DNA of 64,000 bases from an uncultured Planctomycetota bacterium (GCA_937944855.1 CALFAY010000005.1:1-64000); one strand, 5' to 3'. Positions 24,295 to 34,531 are shown, counted from the first letter of the stretch. The notes: a model not told the origin generated them from the sequence alone. A program made the numbers and translations.

Positions 24295-27249
24295 TTAGCG
24301 TGACGGAGCCAGCGGCACTATGCCGTCCAGATATCGCCAGTTTTTCAGAAAGGCGATCAAATCGGCCATGTCTTGAAGCGAAATCGTCTTCTCCAGACCT
24401 TCGGGCATAAGCGACTGTCCGCTAGACCGCAGGGCCTCGATGTCGGCCCGCAGAACGGTATCGGTCTGGTTCTCGGCTCGTTTCAGGACCAGTGCCGCCG
24501 GCGTCTCTGCCGCGATCACGCCAGTGACGATGCGGCCGTCCTTGAGCAGAACCGTGTAATTGATGTAGTTGCCGTCGATGGCTTGATTCGGATTGAGAAT
24601 GTCCACGAGAAGCCCTTCCGGCGTCTTGGTCCGGGTGTCGCTGATGTCCGGGCCGACGTTCACGCCGATGCCGCGGACCTGATGGCACCCGGCACAGTTG
24701 TTCCGAAATACTTCCTGTCCGCGATGAGGATCACCTTTCAATTGGAGGGCCGCCCGGTAGCGATCAAGCACCTCGCGGCGATCTGCGGGCAGCTGGCTTT
24801 GCAGGACAGAACGGGCCTTCCGCTGCACCGCATCGCGCCGGTCATTGAGCAATTGTTGAGCGCGACCCGGTTCCAATTCGGACGGTTGAACCTTTCCCTC
24901 GGCAATGGCGTCAAGCAGATGCAGCGTCGCCCCTTCGTCTCGCAGCAGGACGGCGACGACTTCGGCACGTAAAGTCGGCGTCAGCCTGGGCCATCTTGTG
25001 AGCAATTCCGAGGCAAGGTCAGGTGGGCGATGGGAAGCCAGGGCACGGACGGCGGCGCGGCGCGTTTGCACCTCGCCTTCGGCGTCGAGAACAGCCCGCA
25101 GAGGACGTTCGGCTTTCTGCCACGGCAAATAAGCCAGGAAGCGGACCGTGTCCGGCGTCCAGAACCCGTCACCAGCTTTTTCAGCCTCGATTAACACCGA
25201 TTCGCCGAAACGCTGGAAATCCCGGCGGACCTGTTCCTGTTCGGCAGGCAAGTCGGCCAGGAATTGCGGCAGACTCTTGCCCCGGCGTTCCAGTCCCGTC
25301 GCCAGGGCGTGAACACCGAGCAGTTTCAAAGGCATTTCTGCATCCGGGAGCGCCAGGAAGGCTCGCAACGATTCGACAAACTCGGCCCGGTCCTGCCTGG
25401 AGCCGACCAGCGTGGCCAATTCTTCGATCAAGGCTGTGGCATGGGAACAGCGTGGCTGATTCGGCTGTAGCAGGGCCGAGAGCAGTTTTGAAGCATGGCC
25501 GGAAGCCGAAAAGGCGATGGCGAGTCGGGTCCACGGATCCTCGGCACTTGTGCGGCCGATCTTCGCCAAGGCATCGGCGACAAGCCCCTCATGGCCGCGA
25601 ACGTCGCCCAAAGCCAGGGCGGCCTGGAAGCGCACGGCGGGGTCGGGATCGTCGGCCAGTTTCGTCAACCGGTCCAGCACCGCAGGCTGAGTCAAGTCCG
25701 TTTCGCCAAGCATGCGCACTCCGATCTGCCGCAAGCGCAGATGGTCTGCGTTCAACAGATGAGTCCAGGGCCGTGCGGGATGAGCGGGGGCCAATCGCTG
25801 CACCAGCGAAGCGGCCAATGCCTTCGCGGTCGGGGAAGGACTTTGCTCCAGCAGCCGCAGCAGTTGCGGAATCGCGTCGGGATCCTGTCGCTCCAAGATC
25901 AGGCGGAAGGCGGTTTCCCGATGCCAGGCGTTGGCATGTTCCAGGAAGCGGACCAGTTCCTGGGCGGTCATCCGATCCAGACGGACTGTGGGGCGGGGAA
26001 CTTGACGGTCGGAGGGGACAATCCGCCAGATGCGGCCCTTGTCCTTGCCCCAGAGCAGATCGGGACGGTTCTTCAGTTCTTCGGGCATGAACTCGGGATG
26101 CTCGATAACCGCGCGGCACATGTCCACGATATACATGGCCCCGTCTGGTCCCGAGGTCAGAAACACTGGCCGAAACCAGTCCGAAGGATGCGCCAGGAAC
26201 TCCACGCCGTCTTTTGCCGGCCTGGAGCGAAACGAAGCGCCGTGGGGCCGAAGAATCTCCTGATGGACCAGGTTGCCGGTAGGATCGCAGGTGAAAGCTG
26301 AGCCGTGATACTTGTCCCCGAGCAGATCGCCACGGTAGATGAAGACGCCGCAGGCTGCCGTGAACCGCCCGGCGTGGAGATTCGATGTCGTCCAGTTCTT
26401 GCTGACGGGGTAGAGCTTGACGCCGGACGACAGCGGTCCCGGTTCCAGTTCGCAGGTGTCCTGAACGACGCTCGGTGCAGCCAGGAACGGATTACGACGC
26501 AGATAGCGGGCTTCGAGAACGACGTGTCGCAGATGATGGTTGTTGTCGCAGACGAAGCGGTTGCCCCAGTCGTCGAAGGTCTGGCCGAACTGGCCCATTC
26601 CACTGATCGCCTCGTGCCGGTTTGGATCGAGCGGATCGAAACGGAAGTCCATGCCGTTGATGTTGACCGGCGTGGCGTTGTCCTTTCCCGCCCGCCGGAC
26701 CTGTCCGCCTCGCAGACCATTCACCACGTAAACCCAGCCATCCGGCCCAAGCAGGGGAAAACTCACCCGCAATTGCGGATTTTGCGTGGCAAAGCCTTCG
26801 AACAGCACTTCCCGCAGATCGGCCTTGCCGTCGCCATCGGCGTCCTTGAGGTAGAGGACGTGTGGGGCCGCGGTCACGATGACGCCGCCCTTCCAGGGCA
26901 TCAGGCCGTTGGCGAACAGCAGTCCCTGGGCGAAGGTCTCGGCATGTTCGTAGAACCCGTCGCCGTCCCGGTCGGTCAGGACGCGGATACGGCCTTCGGG
27001 CGGCTGACCGGGGGGAGGACCGTTGGGATAGTCCGGCATCTCGACGATCCACAACCGTCCCATCTCGTCGAACGCCATCGCCACGGGGCTTTGCACCTGG
27101 GGCTCACAGGCGGCCAGCTCGATCCGCAAGCCAGCGTCGATGCGAAATTCGGCCAGGATTTCGGCCGGTGTCGGAATGTTCGGTTGAAGTCCATCCCGCT
27201 GGGACAATGCCAGGAACAGCGCGAACACAGATAGAACAGCGTATCTCAT
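24295..27249 (-). CDS. PVC-type heme-binding protein (propeller, HEAT, CxxCH)
   Basis: 984 residues of a family almost confined to Planctomycetota/Verrucomicrobiota. After a short signal segment comes a sorbosone-dehydrogenase-like beta-propeller (FRIDAGLRIELAACEPQVQSPVAMAFDEMGR, then DRDGDGFYEHAETFA). A HEAT-like helical region follows at about 430-770. A C-terminal cytochrome c domain has CAGCHQ near 850 and axial-ligand region MPEGLEKTISLQDMADL. It is expected to act outside the cytoplasmic membrane in electron transfer linked to polysaccharide or sugar oxidation, but substrates are unknown for the family. Confidence 0.93.
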   Translation of the reverse strand: MRYAVLSVFALFLALSQRDGLQPNIPTPAEILAEFRIDAGLRIELAACEPQVQSPVAMAFDEMGRLWIVEMPDYPNGPPPGQPPEGRIRVLTDRDGDGFYEHAETFAQGLLFANGLMPWKGGVIVTAAPHVLYLKDADGDGKADLREVLFEGFATQNPQLRVSFPLLGPDGWVYVVNGLRGGQVRRAGKDNATPVNINGMDFRFDPLDPNRHEAISGMGQFGQTFDDWGNRFVCDNNHHLRHVVLEARYLRRNPFLAAPSVVQDTCELEPGPLSSGVKLYPVSKNWTTSNLHAGRFTAACGVFIYRGDLLGDKYHGSAFTCDPTGNLVHQEILRPHGASFRSRPAKDGVEFLAHPSDWFRPVFLTSGPDGAMYIVDMCRAVIEHPEFMPEELKNRPDLLWGKDKGRIWRIVPSDRQVPRPTVRLDRMTAQELVRFLEHANAWHRETAFRLILERQDPDAIPQLLRLLEQSPSPTAKALAASLVQRLAPAHPARPWTHLLNADHLRLRQIGVRMLGETDLTQPAVLDRLTKLADDPDPAVRFQAALALGDVRGHEGLVADALAKIGRTSAEDPWTRLAIAFSASGHASKLLSALLQPNQPRCSHATALIEELATLVGSRQDRAEFVESLRAFLALPDAEMPLKLLGVHALATGLERRGKSLPQFLADLPAEQEQVRRDFQRFGESVLIEAEKAGDGFWTPDTVRFLAYLPWQKAERPLRAVLDAEGEVQTRRAAVRALASHRPPDLASELLTRWPRLTPTLRAEVVAVLLRDEGATLHLLDAIAEGKVQPSELEPGRAQQLLNDRRDAVQRKARSVLQSQLPADRREVLDRYRAALQLKGDPHRGQEVFRNNCAGCHQVRGIGVNVGPDISDTRTKTPEGLLVDILNPNQAIDGNYINYTVLLKDGRIVTGVIAAETPAALVLKRAENQTDTVLRADIEALRSSGQSLMPEGLEKTISLQDMADLIAFLKNWRYLDGIVPLAPSR

Positions 27250-27276
27250 AGTGGTGAGTATAGCAGAAGGCCGAGG

Positions 27277-28881
27277 TCATCGAGAATCGGTTTCCGGCGG
27301 AAGCAAAGCCCGAAGGCGGTCGAGGTGGTCAGCCTCCTCGGGGCGTTTGTCTCTCCTCCAGCGATTCATGCGCGGGAAGCGGAGAGCGATGCCGGATTTG
27401 TGCCGGGCCGAACGCTGAATGCCCTCGAAGGCCAACTCGAAGACCAGTTCCGGGCGCACCGCCCGCACCGGACCGAAGCGCTCGACCGTGTTCTCCTTGA
27501 TAAAGGCGTCCACCTCGCGGATTTCGTCGTCGGTCAGACCGCTGTACGCCTTGGCAATGGGAATGAGGCGGCCTTCATGCCAGACGGCGAAGGTGTAGTC
27601 GGTGTACAGGCCCGCCCGTCGTCCATGCCCGGCCTGGGCGTTGATGAGGACGGCATCGACATAGTACGGATCGACTTTCCATTTCCACCACACGCCTTTG
27701 ATGCGGCCTACGCCGTAAGGGCTGCCGCGATGCTTGAGCATCAGCCCCTCCGCGCCGCACTCCCGGGCCAGTGTGTGATGCACGGCCACGTCGGACCACT
27801 GGTGCAGCTCCAGTATCGGAGATAGGCGAAGCACGCCGGAAACCTGCCAGCCACTCAGGAGTTGTTCAAGCAGTTGACGCCGTCGTTTCAGCGGCTCCTC
27901 GCGGCGATCCTGGCTGTCGAGTTCCAGAAGGTCGTAGGCGACGAAGACGGCCGGGTAGTCTCTGACGTCGCGGGCGGTCACGCGCTTGCGATTGAGGCGT
28001 TTTTGCAGGTCGGAAAACGGGCGGGGACCATGCTGCCCCCAGATCAGGATTTCGCCGTCCAGCACGACGCTGTTGGACAAAGCGAGTGCTGCCTGACCTA
28101 CTTCCGGAAACTGATCGCTGATGAGCTCCTCGCCGCGCGACCAGATCAAGACCTTGCTGCCGCGATTCACGATCTGGGCCCGGATGCCGTCCCACTTCCA
28201 CTCGATCTGCCAGTCCTGAATTTCGCCCAGGGTTTCCAGGGGGCCTTCCACGGGATAAGCAAGCAGAAAGGGATAGGGTTTGCCGACGTCGCCTTCGACC
28301 GCATCACCGCGAAGCAAGCGTTGATAGTCGGTCGGTGTCGGCTGCCAAGGCCCCATGAGGCGATCGGACATGACCGCGGGATCAACGCCGGCCACGGCAG
28401 CCAAGGCCCGGGCCGTCAGCGTTCGTCCTGCTCCGACGCGGAATCCCCCCGTGAGCAACTTGTGCCACAGAAACCGCTCCGGTCCCGACAACTGTCGCCA
28501 GGTCGTTTCAAGAATCTTCCTGCGTTCTTCGTCGCCTAGCCGCGGCAGAGGCAGCAAGCGTTCTTCGATCAGGACGTGCAGCGGGATCGATTCGCTCTCA
28601 GAGGGTTCCGGCAGCAAGAGGGCCAGGGTCTCCGCCAGATCGCCGACGGCTTCGTAGCATTCTTCCACTATCCAAGTCGGCAAGTTCGCAAATTCAGCAG
28701 CGTATTGCCGTAACTGCGTGGTGGTGACACCCCGAGGTAAGCGTCGGCCGATGAGGAAACTTATGGCCCAGGCAGCATCGGCGGGCGGAGCCGCGCGAAA
28801 GTAGCGTTCCAAGGCGCGCACCTTGTCCGTGGTCCGAGTCGTGGAGTCTAATTCGTGATACAGCCGGCAGAACAGCTTCAT
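27277..28881 (-). CDS. ATP-dependent DNA ligase
   Basis: 534 residues. The adenylation motif is EWKWDGIRAQIV, with Lys as AMP acceptor and downstream nucleotidyl motifs including DGEILIW, FVAYDLLELDSQ and EGLMLKHRGSPY. The OB-fold motif WWKWKVDPYYVDAVLI follows. The N-terminal helical domain (FLIGRRLPRGVTTTQLRQYA) fits the ligase class linked to the 'ligase-associated' repair module. ATG 28881 overlaps the exonuclease stop as ATGA, so the two genes are coupled; the longer upstream reading lies wholly inside the exonuclease gene and is rejected. Confidence 0.92.
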   Translation of the reverse strand: MKLFCRLYHELDSTTRTTDKVRALERYFRAAPPADAAWAISFLIGRRLPRGVTTTQLRQYAAEFANLPTWIVEECYEAVGDLAETLALLLPEPSESESIPLHVLIEERLLPLPRLGDEERRKILETTWRQLSGPERFLWHKLLTGGFRVGAGRTLTARALAAVAGVDPAVMSDRLMGPWQPTPTDYQRLLRGDAVEGDVGKPYPFLLAYPVEGPLETLGEIQDWQIEWKWDGIRAQIVNRGSKVLIWSRGEELISDQFPEVGQAALALSNSVVLDGEILIWGQHGPRPFSDLQKRLNRKRVTARDVRDYPAVFVAYDLLELDSQDRREEPLKRRRQLLEQLLSGWQVSGVLRLSPILELHQWSDVAVHHTLARECGAEGLMLKHRGSPYGVGRIKGVWWKWKVDPYYVDAVLINAQAGHGRRAGLYTDYTFAVWHEGRLIPIAKAYSGLTDDEIREVDAFIKENTVERFGPVRAVRPELVFELAFEGIQRSARHKSGIALRFPRMNRWRRDKRPEEADHLDRLRALLPPETDSR

Positions 28882-29876
28882 CCGACGTCTTCGCTCCATC
28901 GCCGAACGAGGGATGCTTGCCAACAGTCCGTTCCTTGCTCCCGGAGCCAGCGACAAAGCACTTCCGTGTGGCCGTGCGTCACACCGATGCGCTCCGCTCC
29001 AGTGGCCCGTATGGCGGACAGAAGGCCCTCCCAGTCGGCATGGTCCGACAGGACGAATCCGCGATCGACGCCTTGCCGCCGACGATGGCCGCGAATCTGC
29101 ATCCAGCCCGACGCCGACGCCGTGGAGGTCGGCCCCAGGGCGTGAAACCACGGAGTGCGAAAACTGCTGTAAGGAGCCAGAACCAAGGCCCGACCCGCGA
29201 ATCGCCGCACTTCAGCCGCTTCAGCCGAATGAATAGGCGGAAAGCGGACCCCGGCGGCTTCGTAGGCGGGCAGAAAAACCCGGGCCGCTCCGTGGACACA
29301 GATCGGTCCGGCCTCTGGGTCGAGAGCGGCCAGGAGACGCTGGGTTTTACCTAAAGCGTAGGCGAACAGGACGCTGGTTCGGCCTTGGTCCTGGTTGGCC
29401 CGCCACCAAGCATGGATTTCCGCCATGATCTCACTTTGCGGCTGCCAGCGGTACACCGGCAAGGCGAAGGTAGATTCGGTCACGAAAACATGGCAACGGA
29501 CCGGCTCGAATGGTTCGCAGGACGGCTCGGCCACGGTCTTGTAATCGCCGCTGACGACCCAGACCTCGCCGCGATATTCGATCCGCACCTGGGCTGACCC
29601 GAGCACATGGCCAGCGGGATGCAGCGAGACGTTCACACCGTTCATGGTCATGGACTGGCCGAAGGGCAACGCTTCGATGTCCGCATCGGGCCCTAGTCGC
29701 TCCTTGAGAACCAGAACCGACGAAGCCGCGGCCAGATAGTGTCGGGAACCGGGGCAGGCATGGTCCGTATGGCCATGCGTGACCACGGCCCGTTCCACCG
29801 GGGCATGGGGGTCTATGAAGAAATCCCCGATCGGGCAGTACCATCCGGAAGGTGTGTATTCGAGGAGATTCGGCAT
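28878..29876 (-). CDS. Ligase-associated DNA exonuclease, metallo-beta-lactamase fold
   Basis: 332 residues. The zinc-site motif VVTHGHTDHACPG near residues 32-44 defines the metallo-beta-lactamase/beta-CASP fold. Later ligands include HPAGHVLGSAQ and VVSGDYKT, and the C-terminal LSDHADWEGLL motif typical of beta-CASP nucleases. Known members pair with an ATP-dependent ligase, a DEXH helicase and a phosphoesterase in a DNA-damage module. Here only the ligase partner is adjacent, coupled by a 4-base overlap. It is divergent from the large PQQ gene. Confidence 0.92.
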   Translation of the reverse strand: MPNLLEYTPSGWYCPIGDFFIDPHAPVERAVVTHGHTDHACPGSRHYLAAASSVLVLKERLGPDADIEALPFGQSMTMNGVNVSLHPAGHVLGSAQVRIEYRGEVWVVSGDYKTVAEPSCEPFEPVRCHVFVTESTFALPVYRWQPQSEIMAEIHAWWRANQDQGRTSVLFAYALGKTQRLLAALDPEAGPICVHGAARVFLPAYEAAGVRFPPIHSAEAAEVRRFAGRALVLAPYSSFRTPWFHALGPTSTASASGWMQIRGHRRRQGVDRGFVLSDHADWEGLLSAIRATGAERIGVTHGHTEVLCRWLREQGTDCWQASLVRRWSEDVG

Positions 29877-29966
29877 GAAGTCTTGCTAGGGGAACTTGTT
29901 GCAATCGGCAAAGTTTGTTTCAATGAAGAGGCGGATTCGAATTACCCGCATAGACGAGGCAACGGC

Positions 29967-32900
29967 GTGCGAATCACCATAACTTGTCCCCATTGTCACC
30001 AGCAGTCGCAGATCGAAACGCAACATCGGGGCCGTCGTTTGCGATGTCCCTATCCCGCGTGCAAGAAGCCGTTCGTGGTCGGAGAGGACGGCTTGGCTCG
30101 GATCGTTGAGGAAGTCAAGCAGACCGTCCCCCCGCCGGTCTCCGCGCCGCAATCCGCGCCTGAACCGACCGAAGTGGATTGGCATCAGGCTGCCGCAGCA
30201 GATCTGGGAGCGACGGCCGCTTGGGAGCCTCCGCCGGTTCGAAGGGAGAGCCCAGGCTCCCGGCCAGACTATGTTCCGGAAGTCTCGGCAGTCGAAGAGG
30301 AAGAGTCGGCTCCGCCCAGTTGGGAACCTCCGCCGGTGCGCCGGCCCGGTTTTGAAGAACCGGCTCCTCCGCCACAGGAAGAGTTAGTCGTGACCACGGC
30401 TGCGGAGGAATCCACCGCTACCGATTACACCCTTTACGCTCCGGCCCGGAAAAAGCGAACGGGCCTGGTGATCATCATCGGAGCGGCGATCCTGTTTGTG
30501 GTCAGTGCCGGGCTGGTGGTCTTCTTCCTGCGGCAAATGCAGGCGAGCGAGGGGCGGAACTTCGAGACGGCCATGAAGTTTTACAAGGACGGCCGCTATC
30601 GTCAGGCCGCGGACGCCTTCCGCCAGTTGGCGGAAACTTACGCCTCCAGTGACAAAAAGCCGGTGTACGTCTTCATGGAGGAGTTGAGCAGGCTTCGGGA
30701 CGCGACGTCCGGCAGCATCGACAACGTGCCGCAAATCAATGCCTTGGCCGCTGCTTTTGTCAAAGACCAAAAGTCCCAATCAGCTTACAAGGAGCATCAG
30801 GAGGAAATCTGGGAGTCGCTGGCCAATTTGGCTGCGGCTGCCGCTGATCGTGCCAAAGCGGAATCGACTCCCGAGGCCCTGGAACTCGCCAAAGAGTGCG
30901 TGGAGCGGGCGAAGGCCGAAGGAGCGACCATCCGAGACGGGGCCAAGGTAGATCAGCGACACGGCGATCTCGACAACCGCCTGGCTCAGGCCTCCGCCGC
31001 GGTAGCGATGGCCCTGGCGCGGGGACGCTTGATAGAGACCCTTAATTCCGTCATGGCACAAAAAGTGCCAGGCAGTGCCGAGCAGGTCCTTCGGCTTTAT
31101 GACGAGGAGGTGAAACTCCATCCGAAGCTGAAAGAGGACAACGCCCTGCAACAACGCCTGACAGCCCTGCAACGCGAAGAGCCGGAGTGGGTGCGGTACA
31201 CCGCGGAGAACCCGCCTCGATTATTGCCGCGTGGTCCGGTTTCGGCAGGCAAAGGCAGCGTTTCGGTTCTTGTCGGGCCTAAGTTGCAGGGGGAAGGTGT
31301 TCCTTCTTCGGAAGGTCCGGTGGTGCTGGCCTTGGATCGGGGCGTGTTGTACGGTCTGTCCCAGGGCGATGGTCAGGTCCGATGGGCGATGCGGGTCGGT
31401 ATTGACACGACGTTGCTGCCGGCGCGGCTGCGAGCGGGACCGGCCCAGCCTGAACTGGCCCTGGTGCTCTCGGCCGTGGACAACACCGTCTCGGCCGTCG
31501 AAACCGTCACCGGCCGAACGCAGTGGCACTACCGACTCGATGCACCGTGTTCTGCCGGACCGATCCTTGTCGGCCGACCGCCCATCGCCTACCTGCCCAC
31601 CGAAAACGGCAAGGTTTACGCCATTGAGCCGCTCATGGGCCGACTGCTCGGCGTCTATGAAACTGGCCAGCCGTTGACCGTGCCCGGTTCCTACGATCCG
31701 ATCACCCAACGGCTTTTTCTGCCCGCGTCGCATCGCCGCATCCTGGTGCTCGATTTACAGAACAAACGGTGCGCCGGTGTTATTTACACGGGCCACGCGG
31801 TCGGTGGCCTGCGCGGAGCGCCGGTGATCGCTCCGCCGAGTCCGGGGCAACCGTCGGTGGTTCTCATCGCCGAGGCGGACAGCCTGGGAAGCATGAAATT
31901 GCGGGCTTTCACGGTGCCAGAATCCGTTTCCGAAGCCCAACCGGCCCTGGGAGCCGACGGCAAACCTATCGAATTCATCGTCCCCGGCTGGTCCTGGTTC
32001 TCGCCCTATTTCGACGGGGACACCCTGGGCATCGCCACCGACCGGGGCTATCTCGCCCTCTTCGGCTTGAAGCGCAACACGAATGACCGGCCGGTTTATC
32101 GACTGGCCTTCCAACCGTTGCCGATCGGGGATCCGAACAGCCCCCTGTTCACCGGACAGCGCCCCGTCGGGCGGGCTCAGATAGCTCAAGTCACTCTCGG
32201 CAAGTGGTGGCTCCTGGTCGGTGGTCATTTGCAGCCTTACCGCTTCGACCTGTATCGGCAACAACTGGTCCGAGCCGGTTCCGAGTCGCTTCCGCTGGGC
32301 AGCCCGCTTCAGGAAGCCCAGGTGCTGCCCAGTTCGCAGCAGATGGTGTTGCTCACTCAGGCCCTCGATGGCTCGGAAGGCCTGGATCGCACCTTGGCCA
32401 CCTGTCTGGCGACTCCTACGGGGAAAGTGGTGTGGCAGCGGCAATTGGGATTCATTTGCAATCAGGAACCTCTTGTCGTGGGCAATCGCCTCTTCGCCGT
32501 GGACAAGCTGGGCGGTTTCCTCAGCATCGACGTGGAACGGAGCAATCCGGAACCGGAGCAGGCCTGGCTGACCGACGCACAATGGCTGTCCAACGGGGTC
32601 GAGGAATCGGCCGTCGCTCGACTGCTGGTCTCCCAGGATGGCAAGTCGATTGTGACCATGACCTTCCTGGCGCGTTCGGAACGAGTCCGCATCCAGCGCT
32701 ACGATGTCGAGAATGGGAAACTTACAGAGCACTTCTATCGGCTCGATTCGCCCCCCGTGGGCACGCCGGTCCTGACTGAAACCTCGGTCATGACCCCGTG
32801 CCGCGACGGCACACTGCGGGAGTTCCCTCTGGGAGGAGCACGGGAACTGCCCGTACCTCTGACCTGGCGGGATCCAAAAGCGGGCCTCGCCGTGGGTCAT

Positions 32901-33512
32901 GCGGCCTTGGTCGCCCCGGATCATCTACTGATCGCCAACGGCTTGAACCGTCTCCAACAGTGGAAAAAGTCGGGGAACGTCTGGCAGAAGGGCGAGGACG
33001 TTCTCGAGTTGCCCACGGGCCGCATCATCACGCCACTGTTGATTGTTCCGCGGGAAAACGACAAGTACCTGTGCCTGGGAGACGACGCCAATCACTTGCA
33101 TCTGTTCTCGGCATCCCGTCTGGTTCCCTTGCGGGTATGGGATGTCGGCGGACGGATCACCAAAGGACCGTTTGTCCGGGGGCGTTACGTCGGCTGCGTC
33201 GTGGATAACGAACGGCTGGTCTGGCTGGATCCGAAACAGGATACGCTGCTGTGGCAATACCCGGCTCCGGGCGAGGGGCCAGGCAAGGGTCTGATCGTCG
33301 GCGAACCTGCGTTGCACGGCGAACAGGTAATCGTGGCCCATCGCAACGGGGAGTACGTCTGGCTCGACGTGGCTACGGGCAAAGTGCAGACCACATCCTC
33401 GGTAGGCAGCCAGGCCATTCCTACAACAGGGGTTGTTCCATTCGGACTGGGACGGGTGCTGTCGCCGCTGAGCGATGGCACCATGATGATCGTCACACCG
33501 TCCGGCGGTTGA
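29967..33512 (+). CDS. Zinc-ribbon membrane protein with PQQ-like beta-propeller
   Basis: 1181 residues. The N-terminus has an MJ0042-type zinc ribbon, CPHC then CPYPAC, the second knuckle spaced CX4C instead of CX2C. A proline-rich linker follows, then one membrane helix (GLVIIIGAAILFVVSAGLVVFFL) near 170-190. A TPR-like helical section (about 195-400) leads to a large propeller with blades such as GQVRWAM, GRTQWHY and GKVVWQR. The N-terminus would be cytoplasmic and the propeller outside. GTG 29967 with GAGG upstream is chosen because the zinc ribbon begins there. This architecture recurs in Planctomycetota; its role is unknown. Confidence 0.78.
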   Translation: MRITITCPHCHQQSQIETQHRGRRLRCPYPACKKPFVVGEDGLARIVEEVKQTVPPPVSAPQSAPEPTEVDWHQAAAADLGATAAWEPPPVRRESPGSRPDYVPEVSAVEEEESAPPSWEPPPVRRPGFEEPAPPPQEELVVTTAAEESTATDYTLYAPARKKRTGLVIIIGAAILFVVSAGLVVFFLRQMQASEGRNFETAMKFYKDGRYRQAADAFRQLAETYASSDKKPVYVFMEELSRLRDATSGSIDNVPQINALAAAFVKDQKSQSAYKEHQEEIWESLANLAAAAADRAKAESTPEALELAKECVERAKAEGATIRDGAKVDQRHGDLDNRLAQASAAVAMALARGRLIETLNSVMAQKVPGSAEQVLRLYDEEVKLHPKLKEDNALQQRLTALQREEPEWVRYTAENPPRLLPRGPVSAGKGSVSVLVGPKLQGEGVPSSEGPVVLALDRGVLYGLSQGDGQVRWAMRVGIDTTLLPARLRAGPAQPELALVLSAVDNTVSAVETVTGRTQWHYRLDAPCSAGPILVGRPPIAYLPTENGKVYAIEPLMGRLLGVYETGQPLTVPGSYDPITQRLFLPASHRRILVLDLQNKRCAGVIYTGHAVGGLRGAPVIAPPSPGQPSVVLIAEADSLGSMKLRAFTVPESVSEAQPALGADGKPIEFIVPGWSWFSPYFDGDTLGIATDRGYLALFGLKRNTNDRPVYRLAFQPLPIGDPNSPLFTGQRPVGRAQIAQVTLGKWWLLVGGHLQPYRFDLYRQQLVRAGSESLPLGSPLQEAQVLPSSQQMVLLTQALDGSEGLDRTLATCLATPTGKVVWQRQLGFICNQEPLVVGNRLFAVDKLGGFLSIDVERSNPEPEQAWLTDAQWLSNGVEESAVARLLVSQDGKSIVTMTFLARSERVRIQRYDVENGKLTEHFYRLDSPPVGTPVLTETSVMTPCRDGTLREFPLGGARELPVPLTWRDPKAGLAVGHAALVAPDHLLIANGLNRLQQWKKSGNVWQKGEDVLELPTGRIITPLLIVPRENDKYLCLGDDANHLHLFSASRLVPLRVWDVGGRITKGPFVRGRYVGCVVDNERLVWLDPKQDTLLWQYPAPGEGPGKGLIVGEPALHGEQVIVAHRNGEYVWLDVATGKVQTTSSVGSQAIPTTGVVPFGLGRVLSPLSDGTMMIVTPSGG

Positions 33513-33535
33513 GTTGCCCAGGAAGCCGCGTCGTT

Positions 33536-34531
33536 TCAGCGGACGGCACGGCGGGCCACGGCCAGGACCGCGTTGGGGAACCGTGTTTTCGGCACGGTCA
33601 ACTGCATCACGCCTGCCGAGAGCATGGCTGCTGGTTCACAGGCCTCCACGTCCGTGTTATCGGGGCCTCGCAGCAAAGCGAGTTTATCCGGGGCGTAAGG
33701 CAGCAGCGGGATTTCGCGCCGCTCGGCGAAAGCCACCAGGCCTGCCTCGTGGCGATGAAGGTCGGAAGTGCCGACCGCTGCCAGGCTGAGCAGGTTTAAT
33801 TGGTGAGCCTCGAAGAGTTGTTGACAGTATTCCTCCAATTCGTCCACGGTAATACCACGGCACTGCGAGATACCGAGGGTCAGGGTTTGCGGTCGGAAGA
33901 TCAGCGTCCGCTGTGCCAGCGCTGACAATTCCTGGCGCGGCTGGCGGTCGCTGATGACGATCACCCCGGCCCAGGGGCCATCCATCGGCCAGGCGTCCAG
34001 ACGCTCAAAGTGGTGCGGCCAGTGGCCAAAGGCCTGCCACCAGTCCCGTTGGCCGGCGTCCTGAAAGACGGCGACGGGTTCGCCGCGGCGGACGGCGTGG
34101 GCGACGGTTTCGATAGCCGGTTCGTTCTCAATCCGCCAGCCCCAGCGGCGTCCGATGAGCCGAACATCCGGTCCTTCCAACTCCCGGACCGCGGACGACC
34201 CCAGGGCCGTGGCACCGATGGCCGCGGCGATGCGCCGCGCCCAGGGGCCTGCCTCGCCGGCTAAGGCAAGGGCATATCGGCCATCTTCGTCCAACCAGAT
34301 TACCGGCGACACCGAGCCGTAAGCAGTCAGGAGGGCGGCGACGGCCCGAACGACCGTTTCGGCGGGCAAGATGCAGACCAGGGGACGTTCCTGCCGCAAG
34401 AGCCGCTGCACAGCCCGTTCCACGTCGCCTTCGACCAGCGAAACAGCCCCGGCACCGAGGGCCTGACGCAACCGGCGAGCGGTTTCCATAGCCCTCGGCA
34501 AAGACGCCGCGATGATCACTTCTGTCACCAT
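33536..34531 (-). CDS. CbiG-like protein (cobalt-precorrin 5A hydrolase family), solitary
   Basis: 331 residues. The C-terminal part matches CbiG well: LGISQCRGITVDELEE, AVGTSDLHRHEAGLVAFAERREIPLL and EACEPAAMLSAG...LTVPKTRFPNAVLAVAR. The N-terminal part has PLVCILPAETVVRAVA and WLDEDGRYALAL, but the usual GHLGGAN motif reads GEAGPWA. CbiG opens the delta-lactone ring in anaerobic cobalamin synthesis. No other cobalamin gene is nearby, so it may be scattered or repurposed. The ATG at 34531 has GAGG 7 bases upstream; an in-frame extension to 34600 is less likely. Confidence 0.8.
   Translation of the reverse strand: MVTEVIIAASLPRAMETARRLRQALGAGAVSLVEGDVERAVQRLLRQERPLVCILPAETVVRAVAALLTAYGSVSPVIWLDEDGRYALALAGEAGPWARRIAAAIGATALGSSAVRELEGPDVRLIGRRWGWRIENEPAIETVAHAVRRGEPVAVFQDAGQRDWWQAFGHWPHHFERLDAWPMDGPWAGVIVISDRQPRQELSALAQRTLIFRPQTLTLGISQCRGITVDELEEYCQQLFEAHQLNLLSLAAVGTSDLHRHEAGLVAFAERREIPLLPYAPDKLALLRGPDNTDVEACEPAAMLSAGVMQLTVPKTRFPNAVLAVARRAVR

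Noticed and set aside
28882-29151. N-terminal extension of the DNA ligase
   Set aside because: It lies wholly within the exonuclease coding region, and the ATGA overlap at 28881 gives a natural coupled start at the conserved ligase N-terminus.
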